Shown here piece by piece: positions 28,239-38,420 of a stretch of 64,000 nucleotides of DNA; positions within the stretch are counted from its first letter, which is position 1, and every line of letters begins with the position of its first letter. A model generated the notes under the pieces. It was not told where the DNA came from. It did no database searches and saw only the letters and a program-made list of their open reading frames with translations. Made by a program: the position numbers and the translations under genes. Source of the DNA: an uncultured Actinomycetes bacterium (GTDB lineage Bacteria; Actinomycetota; Actinomycetes; S36-B12; UBA10799). The stretch covers positions 501,336 through 565,335 of the forward strand of contig CAMPEQ010000007.1 of assembly GCA_946803585.1 (NCBI GenBank), given 5' to 3'.

Positions 28239-28517
28239 TCACGATTCGAGTAGGTCGGCAAACTCTGGGTGCTTGACTATGTAGTGAGAAATGAATGAGC
28301 ATTCAGGCCGAACTAGCCAGCCATTCGTCTGTGCATCACTAAGCGCTGCCGCCGCCAGCTGGGACCCAACTCCACGACCCTCGAAGTCGTGCGAGACAAC
28401 CGTATGGGTCGTGACGAGCACTCGCCCATCAAGAAAGTAGTCGAGCGTTCCGGCGGTCTCCCCCTCAATAGTGGCCTCGAATCGTTGTTCGGATTGATTG
28501 TTGACGACCGTAATCAT
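28239..28517 (-). CDS. GNAT-like small N-acetyltransferase (YjdJ type)
   Basis: LDYFLDGRVLVTTHTVVSHDFEGRGVGSQLAAAALSDAQTNGWLVRPECSFISHYIVKHPEF. Confidence 0.85.
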   Translation of the reverse strand: MITVVNNQSEQRFEATIEGETAGTLDYFLDGRVLVTTHTVVSHDFEGRGVGSQLAAAALSDAQTNGWLVRPECSFISHYIVKHPEFADLLES

Positions 28518-28616
28518 CAAGCCCCCTTCGTCCTTCTCGCGTTCGTCCACGGCCTTGTGGAGGTCTCTCCGAATAGGAGAATACCGTCATCGACGTCGAG
28601 GCGGAAGCTCACTCCA

Positions 28617-29450
28617 CTACCGTTGACTGTCAAAGACATGCGCTTTTATGGCCTCCCAATCGGCCGCTCGTCCCGTTGCTAGCAGCCCAAATGACGTTGA
28701 TGTTGGGTCGTAGGCCCTGCCGTCGAGATCACGAACTGCCCCACCCGCCTGCTCGAGAATCAGAGCGCCCGCCGCATGGTCCCAGGGATACTGGCGACTA
28801 AATACTGCGTAGTCCAATCTCCCGCAGGCCAAATCCGGATAGACGTAGCCACAGGCCCCTCCCCGGTTGAGCCGGACACTCGGCAGCTTGCCAACTGTGC
28901 GCTCCACCGCCGATCTGGCTTCATCGCCAAAGTAGGTCGTTCTCACGTCACCGGATAGCTGCTCGAACGGTCCTCTTGATTCAGAGTTGACCGGCGCCCT
29001 ATCAATTGGTCTTGCGTTGAGTTGAGCGTCTGTCACCGATGTCGCCGTGTACATCGAGGACCCGATTGGCTGCCAAATCCATCCACCAATCGTGCGCCCG
29101 CCCTCGACCAACGCAACCATCACAGCGAATCGAGGCCGCCCGCGAACGAATGAGCCCGTGCCATCGATCGGATCAATGATCCAGACCCGACCAGTGCCGC
29201 GGGCAAGGTCGAGTATTTGGGGATCGCTAGCGACTGCCTCCTCGCCAACGACGACCGCAGCCGGATCTATCTCCAGCAGTCTCAGGGCGAGGGCTGCCTC
29301 GGACTCCCGATCAGCGATTGTGGCGAAATCACCTGGCCCCTTCTCGAATATCTCAGTATCTGCCAGATGCCGAAACCGCGGCATTATGTATTCATCACAG
29401 ACCTCTGTCATCGCCAGCTCTACATCGCCTACTGGAATTTCGATTCCCAT
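28617..29450 (-). CDS. Inositol monophosphatase family / histidinol-phosphatase-like protein
   Basis: GEEAVASDP, WIIDPIDGTGSFVRGRPRFAVMVAL, YPWDHAAGALILEQAGG. Confidence 0.9.
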   Translation of the reverse strand: MGIEIPVGDVELAMTEVCDEYIMPRFRHLADTEIFEKGPGDFATIADRESEAALALRLLEIDPAAVVVGEEAVASDPQILDLARGTGRVWIIDPIDGTGSFVRGRPRFAVMVALVEGGRTIGGWIWQPIGSSMYTATSVTDAQLNARPIDRAPVNSESRGPFEQLSGDVRTTYFGDEARSAVERTVGKLPSVRLNRGGACGYVYPDLACGRLDYAVFSRQYPWDHAAGALILEQAGGAVRDLDGRAYDPTSTSFGLLATGRAADWEAIKAHVFDSQR

Positions 29451-29524
29451 ATCGCGAAGCTTGCCCTCTCTTGCCGATCGATGCCCGATGTCGTACACCG
29501 AAGGTATCGCCTAGGTTGGTCTCC

Positions 29525-30439
29525 ATGAAAACCCTGACCACTCCTGTCGAGCGCCTTGAGGCGATTCCGGGCTTTGCCCATCCGATCGAGTACGCAACCG
29601 TCTCTGACGATGAGGGAGGTCAGCTTCGGATTGCCTACCGCGACATCGGGCCGCAGTCGGGGCCTGTTGTCGTTATGTTGCACGGAGAACCGACATGGTC
29701 CTTCCTCTATCGACACGTCGTTACGCCCGTCGTCGAAGCCGGCTACCGCGTGATCTTGCCTGACCTCGTCGGGTTCGGTGCTTCAGATAAGCCCACAGAG
29801 ATCAAGGACCACTCCTATGCGCGCCACGTCGAATGGATCCGGTCGCTACTACTTGACCACCTTGGGCTGACGAACATCGCCCTATTGGGTCAAGACTGGG
29901 GCGGTTTGATCGGCTTGCGGGTCGTTGCGGCCGACCTAGACAAGTTTCGGGCAATCATCGTTGCGAATACTGGCCTTCCCACCGGTGACTTCGGAATGCC
30001 AGAGGTCTGGTTGGAATTCCGAGACGCGGTGCGGACCGCACCGTCGCTAGACATCAGTCGTCTCGTTCAGTCTGGAACCATCTCGCGGCTTTCTCCAGAT
30101 GTCATTGCCGCCTACGACGCTCCGTTCCCGAACGAGCAGTTCAAGGCCGGGCCACGCGCAATGCCCTCGCTCGTTCCAACCCGTCCCGACGATCCGGCCA
30201 GTGAACTGAACCGACAAGCTTGGGCGACCCTTAGCGAGTCCTCTGTGCCAACTCTGGTGGCGTTTAGCGATTCCGATCCCATCACCGGGGCAATGGGACC
30301 GATCTTCAAAGCAGCATTCCTCGGCGCTGCGGGCCGTGACCACCCTGTCATCAAAGACGCGGGACACTTCCTTCAAGAGGACCAGGGTGCGGAGCTAGGC
30401 ACTGTCGTCGCGCAGTTCCTCGCCTCGGCCATGCCATAG
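29525..30439 (+). CDS. Haloalkane dehalogenase-like alpha/beta hydrolase
   Basis: HGEPTWSFLYRHV, nucleophile elbow LLGQDWGGLIGLR (Asp), VAFSDSDPITG, KDAGHFLQEDQG. Matches the DhlA/HLD-I type as recalled. Confidence 0.88.
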   Translation: MKTLTTPVERLEAIPGFAHPIEYATVSDDEGGQLRIAYRDIGPQSGPVVVMLHGEPTWSFLYRHVVTPVVEAGYRVILPDLVGFGASDKPTEIKDHSYARHVEWIRSLLLDHLGLTNIALLGQDWGGLIGLRVVAADLDKFRAIIVANTGLPTGDFGMPEVWLEFRDAVRTAPSLDISRLVQSGTISRLSPDVIAAYDAPFPNEQFKAGPRAMPSLVPTRPDDPASELNRQAWATLSESSVPTLVAFSDSDPITGAMGPIFKAAFLGAAGRDHPVIKDAGHFLQEDQGAELGTVVAQFLASAMP

Positions 30440-30457
30440 GCCTAGTTTGAGCGGCGG

Positions 30458-32230
30458 CTATTTGTTCGTTAGCCAAGACAAGACAGCGTCAGTTGCCCGC
30501 ACGTCGTCTTCGTTGTATTCCAAGATGCGTTGTCGAGCACCAGCATCGCCGGCGTAGACCTGATCGAGCCAAATCTGCGATTGCAGTCCGCCGGGGTCCT
30601 CGTCGCGCCATTGAAAACCGGGCCCATGTCGGGCGACATCTTTGAGCCCAAGCGACACGCGCCCGCGGAAGTTCGCACGAATAGTGTCGAACAGATCAAT
30701 GAAGTAGCGCTCGACTACCGCATTGACCTCCTCAAGAGCCGGAAAACTGACACCGTCTGCGAGCTTGGCCGCCTTTCGCAGACCTGTTGGCTCGGGCCTC
30801 GCATAGTGGTAAACACGAATCGAATACCCCGCAGCTTCAGCCTGCGAGATCATCTCCTTCAGCCGGAGCCAGAACTGCCTCGTCAAGGCGATTTCGGACT
30901 GGTCGTCAAGGGGCTCCCAGGCTGAGACTGCCTCATACCCAGACGATCCAGTCGGATGATCGACGACGTACATCCCCCATAGATAGATCCGAGTCGACCT
31001 ATCTGATTCGACATCTAAATGGACTTCGATATCTGCTCGTTGGACGTCGATCGGTTCAGCGCTGCGCCGCTCGAGAAATACCCCCGCCTCGATCATCCTG
31101 GCAGCCCTAACCGCTCGTGCCAGACTCGTTAGGGCATTGCGACTCGGTGTGACCTTGGCCAGGTAGTCGCGAAGGACCTCGTCGGTCCTGGACCCGTCGG
31201 GTTCGGCATCCTCGTCGAACTGGTCGATGGCAACCGGATCAAGCGCGGCAAGGTCGCCTACCGAGGAGATCTGCGCCTCGGCAAGGGCGAGCCACGACCG
31301 AGCATCCAATCGCCGGACGGCAAAGCTAGCGTTATCGCTGCCGAGTTCCGCTGCACAATAGAGCTGCCACGGGCACTGCTCGCACTCATTGATCCAAATC
31401 GGGGTGACGAGGGGAGCAGGGTCAGCGCCGTCGCCCATTCGCTGCGCCGCCACGTGCGCAACCTCGGAGCGGAAGCCGAACTCGCGGTCGTATCGCTCCA
31501 ATGCGCTGCGAGCAGTAGTAGCGTCCGGCTCGGATCGCGAGAAGGTCTGAAACGCTGGGTCTGCGAGATCAAACCAGCAGATCCTTGGTTCGCGGTCGGA
31601 GTCAAGATGGTCTGACCCGATCACGCCGGCCATGGTGCTTCCGGTGGGCGCTCGCCCACATGCCTGCAACATGCGCCAGTAGTGGGCCAGCTGCAAAGTG
31701 TCTGATTCTGACCGGTTTCGTCGTTCATTGAACTCAGGATCACGCCTTGCCTCAGTCAGATGGGGTGACGAGATTGGCGACAGGAGGGCGTTTCCGAGCT
31801 TCTTGTTCGCCTTTGACAACACCTTGTGGCGCTTGATCTCCACTGGATAGTAGGACCAAGGAGCAGGTTGAGCAGACTTCAGCAGAACATCCGGGCGCCC
31901 CTTGCGCCCACCAGCGACGTCATCGGGCAGCCACCCTCCGACGATAATCGGTACTCCGAGGGACATCGCCCCTTCTGTGGCGCAGATGGCAGCAGACCGA
32001 CCGAGGTCCGCGCCGATCTCGACCACCGACTCTCGATGGATCTGCATGATCTCCGCGACGATATCGAGCTCGAACTCTTTACCTGAGTCAATCCGCTCTT
32101 GTGCACTTGCGGAGAGCTCTAACGACTCGCTCCCAAGCGCGATGGTTCGATCGAAGTCATTGTGGGTTCGTCGGGGACAGCGGCGGGCTGCATAGGCACT
32201 GAGCAGGATTGGGCCTTCTTGCCGATCCAT
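30458..32230 (-). CDS. TM0106-type RecB-like putative nuclease
   Basis: LLSAYAARRCPRRTHNDFDR, VEIKRHKVLSKANKKLG, CEQCPWQLYCAAEL, C-terminal RNase H-like YNEDDVRATDAVLSWL. Confidence 0.8.
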   Translation of the reverse strand: MDRQEGPILLSAYAARRCPRRTHNDFDRTIALGSESLELSASAQERIDSGKEFELDIVAEIMQIHRESVVEIGADLGRSAAICATEGAMSLGVPIIVGGWLPDDVAGGRKGRPDVLLKSAQPAPWSYYPVEIKRHKVLSKANKKLGNALLSPISSPHLTEARRDPEFNERRNRSESDTLQLAHYWRMLQACGRAPTGSTMAGVIGSDHLDSDREPRICWFDLADPAFQTFSRSEPDATTARSALERYDREFGFRSEVAHVAAQRMGDGADPAPLVTPIWINECEQCPWQLYCAAELGSDNASFAVRRLDARSWLALAEAQISSVGDLAALDPVAIDQFDEDAEPDGSRTDEVLRDYLAKVTPSRNALTSLARAVRAARMIEAGVFLERRSAEPIDVQRADIEVHLDVESDRSTRIYLWGMYVVDHPTGSSGYEAVSAWEPLDDQSEIALTRQFWLRLKEMISQAEAAGYSIRVYHYARPEPTGLRKAAKLADGVSFPALEEVNAVVERYFIDLFDTIRANFRGRVSLGLKDVARHGPGFQWRDEDPGGLQSQIWLDQVYAGDAGARQRILEYNEDDVRATDAVLSWLTNK

Positions 32231-32283
32231 CACTGATACCCCAAGAACCTCGACACGGTGCCCGATCCTACTCACTCGAAGCG

Positions 32284-33342
32284 CTAGCCACCGAACGGTA
32301 AGACAGCCTCGATCTTCGCGAGCTCTTTCTCTGCCGCCAGTTGAGCAAGCTCGTTCTTGGCGATTTCCGCCTGAGCTACCCGTACCTTTTCAGAAGCCGA
32401 AGCCCGGGAGGTTCCGACGGTCTCGAGCAACTCAACTGCCTCGCGAATCGCCCGCGCATCCGAGCTCGCGGCATAGCCGGTGTAAGACTGAAGGATCGTG
32501 TAGGCAACCGGGTCGCCAGAATCGATCGCCTCAATATCGGCGAGCACTGTTGGTTCCATCCCCGACATGTACAACGTGCGAGCGAATCCAGCGAGCTTGG
32601 CCTTCGCGTCCTCGATCGGGCCCTCAATTCGCTGATAGCGCCTATTCAGGCGGTTCTCATCCTCGAGGGCAACAGCAAGCGCCGTTTGGGACGCGGCAAT
32701 AGCTTCCTTTGCACGTGCAACCTCGGCACGCCCAGCCTCACTCTTGCGGTCGAACTCCTGTGCCCACGTGGTGCACTCGTTCGAGAGGAACACTGCCGGG
32801 TTCTCAAACTTCGTACCCCAAACGGAGGTACCCACTGCTTGCAGAACCGCGAGTTGGTCGTCAGCTTGGTTGAGCGCGAGCCGCACGTAGTCGTAGTAGG
32901 CCAGATTGAGGGTTTTGACGGTTGCGTCAAGGCCCGTATTCCAGTTCGGGTAGTTGCGAACTCCATGGGAGTTGAACACCGAATCCCCGAGCATCGCCTG
33001 GCTGGTATTGAGCGGGTTGAATCGTGACGAACCGGGGACGAAGTGGCCACCCTCCGCCAGCTCCCACGCAACGACCGCACAGACGTTACTTCCGGTGAGG
33101 GGCCACCCACCGCGCTGCAATAACTCGACCGCGAACCGCTCTTTCGAGTCGATCTGTGGTTGAGCCACGGGGATGTTGGCGTCCTCCTCGACCGCGGTTG
33201 CGGTAGAGGTTGGGGCCAGGATTGCTCCGGCTACGGCGACGCCAACGACCGCGCGTCGTAGTCCGGCTCGAAGGGTCACACCCGCATCGTAGAAAACGAT
33301 CAGGATTGATGCAGGGTCAGGGAGATAAATCACCCACAACAC
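32284..33342 (-). CDS. Secreted lysozyme-like domain protein with coiled-coil C-terminus
   Basis: Hydrophobic N-terminal segment; VVAWELAEGGHF...NPLNTSQ...NSHGVRNYPNWNTGLDATVKTLNL is lysozyme-like. Long Ala/Glu/Lys heptad-like C-terminus. Confidence 0.65.
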   Translation of the reverse strand: MLWVIYLPDPASILIVFYDAGVTLRAGLRRAVVGVAVAGAILAPTSTATAVEEDANIPVAQPQIDSKERFAVELLQRGGWPLTGSNVCAVVAWELAEGGHFVPGSSRFNPLNTSQAMLGDSVFNSHGVRNYPNWNTGLDATVKTLNLAYYDYVRLALNQADDQLAVLQAVGTSVWGTKFENPAVFLSNECTTWAQEFDRKSEAGRAEVARAKEAIAASQTALAVALEDENRLNRRYQRIEGPIEDAKAKLAGFARTLYMSGMEPTVLADIEAIDSGDPVAYTILQSYTGYAASSDARAIREAVELLETVGTSRASASEKVRVAQAEIAKNELAQLAAEKELAKIEAVLPFGG

Positions 33343-34578
33343 TTGCCGCGCCTTCGCCGATTCGACTCATTGTCGGATTACGTTTCTTGGGTGAGACTTC
33401 GATTTTCGGCGACGGTTGCAAGCGCCGCGGTTCTTTGCCTCGGCGGGTTACTCACACCGGCAACCGCGATGGAATCTTCCTCGATTCCTTCTGCAACCAA
33501 GACGTCGACTCCCACGTCGAGCTCCCGAGCCCCGGTGGTTGAGTTCACGACCAAAGCCGACCGCTACGTGCCATCACCTCAGGTTGTCGCACAGAGTTGG
33601 ATCGTTGCCGACGCCGACACAGGCGAGATCCTCGCGAGCAAGGACCCCGACAGGCTTCTCCCCCCAGCCAGCACTCTCAAAATGCTGACGGCGGTGACAC
33701 TGATCGATCGACTCCAGGGCGATTCACTCTTCGCTCCCACGATGCAGGACATCCAACAAGCGGGTACGAAGATTGGCCTGCGTGCCGGTACCGAGTTCCG
33801 CGTTGATGACCTATTCGCCGGAATGATCATGAATAGTGGCAATGACGCCGCGAGCGCACTAGCCAATGCCTACGGCGGCTGGGACAACACCCTCGGACTG
33901 ATGAACGCGACCGCAGCCAGTCTCGGCGCAACAAACACCCATGCCCTCACTCCAAACGGGCTGGACAAGTATAACCAGATCAGCACCTCACGCGATTTGG
34001 CCACGATCTTCCGGGCCGCTATCAAGGTCCCCGAGATTCGCGAGATCCTCCAGACCAAGCAGCGCTGGATGGAGTCGCCAACCACTGGTCGCAAGATGAA
34101 GCTCTACAACCACAACGCAATGCTCCAGTGGGACTACCCGGGACATATCGGCGCTAAGACTGGATTCACCTCCATGGCTGGCAACACGTTGGTCGCTGCC
34201 TCCAAGCGCGACGGTCGAACGTTGGTAATGGCGGCAATGCGAACCGGCATGAAGATGAACGTCATCGCTCCGCGACTATTCGATTGGGTTACCGATAATG
34301 ACGAGGACCTAGTCGCGATCGGGAACTTACCCGAACCCGTATCAGCACCCGAGCCAGTTGCTATTCCAGCGATCGCAATGCACCAGGACGGGGGTCCGGT
34401 ACCTGGTCAAGAGGACCTACTCCAGGCCTCAGGCGCGATTCCAAGCGACACATCAGCGGGGCAGTCTTCCCCGACAACGTCGGCTGCCACGACTGTGTTG
34501 GTCGGGATCGCGATCATTGCCGCACTGGTGTTAGCCGCCATATTCTGGCGGCGCAGGACGTCCCAGCACGCCGCCTAG
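33343..34578 (+). CDS. D-alanyl-D-alanine carboxypeptidase (PBP5/DacA-like)
   Basis: SxxK (PASTLKMLTA), SxN (MNSGNDAAS) and KTG (GAKTGFTSMAG); signal peptide and C-terminal TM. Confidence 0.93.
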   Translation: MPRLRRFDSLSDYVSWVRLRFSATVASAAVLCLGGLLTPATAMESSSIPSATKTSTPTSSSRAPVVEFTTKADRYVPSPQVVAQSWIVADADTGEILASKDPDRLLPPASTLKMLTAVTLIDRLQGDSLFAPTMQDIQQAGTKIGLRAGTEFRVDDLFAGMIMNSGNDAASALANAYGGWDNTLGLMNATAASLGATNTHALTPNGLDKYNQISTSRDLATIFRAAIKVPEIREILQTKQRWMESPTTGRKMKLYNHNAMLQWDYPGHIGAKTGFTSMAGNTLVAASKRDGRTLVMAAMRTGMKMNVIAPRLFDWVTDNDEDLVAIGNLPEPVSAPEPVAIPAIAMHQDGGPVPGQEDLLQASGAIPSDTSAGQSSPTTSAATTVLVGIAIIAALVLAAIFWRRRTSQHAA

Positions 34579-34625
34579 CCCAACCCGCGTGCGTTGACAG
34601 AAAACCCAACAGCGAGAATCCAATA

Positions 34626-35573
34626 GTGCTTGCATACGAGGATGAGACTGCCCAAACCGTGTTTGCCGTCTACGTACGGCCAAATGACGGTCTAGGAAGG
34701 ATCAGTTTCTACGCCGACGAGGCCGCTGCGACCGCAGATGTTGGTCCAGGAATGCCACCAGGGGTGATCACCCACGGCGATACTTACGTCGAGTACATCG
34801 GGGATGCAATTCTCTACGCTCCCGAGGACTGGCCGCTCGTCAAAGTCAATCCTGACCTTCTCGTACAACTCGCGACCGACGACTACGAGATCTTCGTTGC
34901 CCTTACCCCCGCCGAGTCCGATGCCCTGACCCTATTGGCCGGTGACTCTTCATCAGACACCGATGACTCCGACGATGACGATGTCGACTTCGACAGCGAT
35001 CCAGTCGAGGCTCCCGAAGGTATTGACGGTGACTCACCTTGTGTCATCTGGCAGCCAAGCGGCGAGCTGGTGATCTTCCCCGAAGGTGGCGATGAGGACG
35101 GGGCCACCCTGTCGTCATCAATTCCGCGGGTCGACTTTGGCGATGAGATCGGCACCGACCGCGCGGTCGTTGCACTGCTGGACCTTGGCTGGGTCCCCCT
35201 CGTCGATGACCCCCATACATGGCGCGAGGTGGGGGAAGTCTGGGCGATGAACGTCCAACCGCGGGTTACCGACGACACCGAGCAGTTCTTCGGACGCTAC
35301 ACGGCCGAGGACCAAACCCTCGTCGTCACTCGCGCGGGGGCAGATACCGACAACGATGACGAGCACCTCCAGCTTATTGCCGAGGGTATTGATGTGGACT
35401 TCGATGCCTTCTCCGCTCACCTACAAGGTGAGGGATGGACTGTGGATGTCGACTCCGATGCGGCCGCGGAGATCTCGGTTCACCCTGAGCTGAGCGAGAG
35501 CCCCGGCTGGTACCCCGCCGAGGCCGGCGACGAGGTCGAGTGGGTTTGCGCAGTAACGAGGGTCGCGAACTAA
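34626..35573 (+). CDS. Very acidic hypothetical protein
   Basis: 315 aa, GTG start, Asp/Ser linker GDSSSDTDDSDDDDVDFDSDP. No signal peptide. Codon usage resembles neighbours. Confidence 0.7.
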   Translation: MLAYEDETAQTVFAVYVRPNDGLGRISFYADEAAATADVGPGMPPGVITHGDTYVEYIGDAILYAPEDWPLVKVNPDLLVQLATDDYEIFVALTPAESDALTLLAGDSSSDTDDSDDDDVDFDSDPVEAPEGIDGDSPCVIWQPSGELVIFPEGGDEDGATLSSSIPRVDFGDEIGTDRAVVALLDLGWVPLVDDPHTWREVGEVWAMNVQPRVTDDTEQFFGRYTAEDQTLVVTRAGADTDNDDEHLQLIAEGIDVDFDAFSAHLQGEGWTVDVDSDAAAEISVHPELSESPGWYPAEAGDEVEWVCAVTRVAN

Positions 35574-35596
35574 GACCAGTAGTGCCCAGAAAGCTG

Positions 35597-36172
35597 CTAC
35601 GCCATCAACGCCGCGAGGCGGCGGAACGTATTGCAGTTGCGCACCGTCATCTGGCGATATAGCTGCGTCCCCACCAGTTTATTCATCCCGCTGCGAGACT
35701 GGACTGATCGGTCCACCCGCCACAGCAGTGCGCCATTGGAATAGCGCACATCGTCGATGCCATCAACAACCGTCAAGGCCTCGATCACTCTCGGATCCGC
35801 GACCTCATCCCACAGAAACAACACGTCGGACTTCATCGTCTTGTCATTCGACCAACTATCGGGAAGGTCTGCTGCGATGGCCTCGATGGTGGCGGCATTC
35901 TTCACTAGCACTTTGACACCCAGGCCAAAATGCTCGTTGATTCCCGCCTCAATCGTGGCTACGAGTGCATCGGCAGGGGTGGCATCGCTGCGGAAAACAA
36001 CGTTGCCTGTATTGATGTAGGTCTCAACATCGTTGAACCCCAATCCGACGAAGAGGGCTGCGAGCCTAGGCATCTCAACTCGGTTCTTTCCCCCGACGTT
36101 GATACCGCGCAGCAATGCCAGGTACTTACCTGTTTGGGCTGGCTCATCCATCGTCCGCGCCGAGTCCGCCAA
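35597..36172 (-). CDS. DUF1697 family protein
   Basis: KYLALLRGINVGGKNRVEMPRLAALFVGLGFNDVETYINTGNVVFRS. Confidence 0.93.
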   Translation of the reverse strand: MADSARTMDEPAQTGKYLALLRGINVGGKNRVEMPRLAALFVGLGFNDVETYINTGNVVFRSDATPADALVATIEAGINEHFGLGVKVLVKNAATIEAIAADLPDSWSNDKTMKSDVLFLWDEVADPRVIEALTVVDGIDDVRYSNGALLWRVDRSVQSRSGMNKLVGTQLYRQMTVRNCNTFRRLAALMA

Positions 36173-36175
36173 TGT

Positions 36176-36481
36176 CTAGGACGCCGCGCTCGACTGCACG
36201 ACTTCGAACTCCAGTAACGATGCACCGGTTGCAACGGGGTTCTTGCGCTCCCCCGCGTGCGCGGCGGCAGCCCTACCCTTCGCCCACGCCTGATAGTCGT
36301 CCTCGGACTCCCACTTGGTGTAGACAAAGTAGCGGTCGTCACCAGCGACCGGGCGCAGTAGCTCGAAGCTAAGGAATCCAGGTGCCCCATCAACAGCCCC
36401 AAGTCGGGCGGCAAAGCGCGCTTCCAGCTCGGGTCCAGCGTCGGCGGGCAACTCGATTGCATTGATCTTCACAACAGCCAT
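36176..36481 (-). CDS. mhuD: MhuD-like heme-degrading monooxygenase
   Basis: MAVVKINAIELPADAGPELEARFAARLGAVDGAPGFLSFELLRPVAGDDRYFVYTKWES...AAHAGERKNPVATGASLLEFEVV is close to recalled M. tuberculosis MhuD, including Asn7 and the heme-ligand His. Confidence 0.87.
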   Translation of the reverse strand: MAVVKINAIELPADAGPELEARFAARLGAVDGAPGFLSFELLRPVAGDDRYFVYTKWESEDDYQAWAKGRAAAAHAGERKNPVATGASLLEFEVVQSSAAS

Positions 36482-36491
36482 AGCGACGAGT

Positions 36492-38330
36492 CTACTGCGA
36501 GCCGGTAACGACGCTGACGACGTCATCGCCATAGGTATCGCGTTTCTTCTCACCAATCCCGGTGATTCCTAGTAGCGCCTCACGTGTGCTCGGTCGCTGA
36601 CGGGCGATTTCCCGCAGCGTCGAGTCGTTAAACACCACGTAGGCAGGCAACGACTTCTCTCGGGCTTTCTCCCCACGCCACTGCCGCAGCAGTTCGAAGA
36701 GTTCCTCATCGGCTGGCGAGAGTGGTGCACCATCAGACTTAGCTTGCTTCCGGCGAGCGCCACTAGCGGACCGTCGCGAGGCTGGGACCGGGTCATTTCT
36801 AAGGTCAACCGAGCGCTCTCCGCGAAGAATCCCGTCGCTAGCGTCAGTGGTGACGAGGGTGCCGTATCCGTCTGTGCCGACAGCTAGCGCTCCGCTGGCC
36901 AACAGTTGACGAGTTATTGCTCGCCACTGCTGCTCGGAGATATCCGAACCAATTCCCCAGGTAGTGAGCTCATCATGACGCCACTGCCGGACCCTGTCCG
37001 TCTGCTTCCCGCGCAGAATGTCAATGATCTGCCCCGCACCAAACGACTGATTCCGTTCCCGCTTGAGCCGAACAACAGTTGAGAGCAGCTTTTGGGCGGC
37101 AACCGTCCCGTCCCAAGTTTCAGGGGGTGAGAGACAGGTATCGCAATTGCCACACGCTTGGCTTTTCTGGCCGAAGTAGCTCAACAAGTTGACCCGGCGA
37201 CACGTTGTCGTCTCACATAGCGCCAGCATGGCATCGAGATGCGACGATAGCTTTATCTTGAACTCGCGTTCCCCTGGCGAGTCATCGATCATTCTCCGCA
37301 GGTTTACAACGTCTCCGAGTCCATAGGCCAGCCAGGCAGTTGCGGCCAAACCATCCCTCCCGGCGCGTCCGGTCTCTTGGTAGTAGCCCTCGATCGACTT
37401 CGGGAGGTCAGCGTGGGCAACAAAGCGAACGTCGGGTTTATCAATCCCCATCCCGAAGGCAATTGTCGCGACGACGACCACGCCATCCTCGCGAAGAAAC
37501 CGAGCCTGGGTCTCGCGACGCGAAGTCGCATCCATGCCAGCGTGGTACGGGTAGGCGTTGACCCCCTTCTCACGCAGGAACTCCGCTATCCCATCCACGC
37601 TCTTACGCGAGAGCGCGTAGACGATCCCGGCGTCATCGGGGTGCTCGGTCCGGATAAATGACAGCACCTGAGACTTAACGTTGCTCTTTGGCTCTATCCG
37701 GTACTGGATATTCGGTCGATCGAAGTTGGCGACGAAGTGCCTAGCCTTCGGCATCTCGAGTCGCTCGGTGATCTCATCATGAGTTGCCCTCGTCGCCGTA
37801 GCGGTCAACGCTATTCGAGGGACGTCAGGCCAGCGCACCACCAAACCGGCTAGCTGCAAATAGTCAGGGCGGAAGTCATGACCCCACTGCGAAACACAAT
37901 GCGCCTCATCGATGGCGAATAGCGCAATCGATGAACTATCCAGCAGGTCGCGCGTTCCCGCCATCGCGAGACGCTCGGGTGCCACATACAGCACATCGAG
38001 TTCCCCCGACCGGTAAGCCTGCTCTACCTCAATCCGCTGCTGCGTGGATTGACTGGAGTTCAGGAATGCGGCCCGCACTCCGACAAGCTCAAGGGCATCG
38101 ACCTGGTCTTGCATGAGGGCGATCAGTGGCGAGACCACGATGCCCGTGCCGCTTCTGACCAGCGCGGGAATTTGGTAGCACAGCGACTTTCCGCCGCCGG
38201 TCGGCATTAATACGATGGCATCGCCGCCGGCCACCACGTGATCAATGATCTCCTGCTGCTCGCCCCGAAAACTGTCGTAGCCAAATACGCTTCCTAGTAC
38301 TTGCAGCGATGGATCCGTCTCGGCAATCAC
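36492..38330 (-). CDS. recQ: RecQ-family ATP-dependent DNA helicase
   Basis: [45 protein letters not shown], Cys cluster CGNCDTC, C-terminal HRDC-like region. Confidence 0.95.
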   Translation of the reverse strand: MIAETDPSLQVLGSVFGYDSFRGEQQEIIDHVVAGGDAIVLMPTGGGKSLCYQIPALVRSGTGIVVSPLIALMQDQVDALELVGVRAAFLNSSQSTQQRIEVEQAYRSGELDVLYVAPERLAMAGTRDLLDSSSIALFAIDEAHCVSQWGHDFRPDYLQLAGLVVRWPDVPRIALTATATRATHDEITERLEMPKARHFVANFDRPNIQYRIEPKSNVKSQVLSFIRTEHPDDAGIVYALSRKSVDGIAEFLREKGVNAYPYHAGMDATSRRETQARFLREDGVVVVATIAFGMGIDKPDVRFVAHADLPKSIEGYYQETGRAGRDGLAATAWLAYGLGDVVNLRRMIDDSPGEREFKIKLSSHLDAMLALCETTTCRRVNLLSYFGQKSQACGNCDTCLSPPETWDGTVAAQKLLSTVVRLKRERNQSFGAGQIIDILRGKQTDRVRQWRHDELTTWGIGSDISEQQWRAITRQLLASGALAVGTDGYGTLVTTDASDGILRGERSVDLRNDPVPASRRSASGARRKQAKSDGAPLSPADEELFELLRQWRGEKAREKSLPAYVVFNDSTLREIARQRPSTREALLGITGIGEKKRDTYGDDVVSVVTGSQ

Positions 38331-38420
38331 CTAGGCAGCATAAGCGCCCTTGCTTGTCAGCTGGTTTGGCTACCCACACGCCGTTCGATCTAGCCACGAA
38401 GCCTGGTCACGCGAACGCCA

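Noticed and set aside
32341-33027. 228-aa plus-strand ORF
   Set aside because: Fully antisense to the secreted lysozyme-like gene. Composition typical of a shadow frame.
34960-34999. GAC/GAT-rich stretch resembling a short tandem repeat
   Set aside because: Codes for the Asp/Ser linker of the acidic protein; irregular unit, not a true repeat array or CRISPR.
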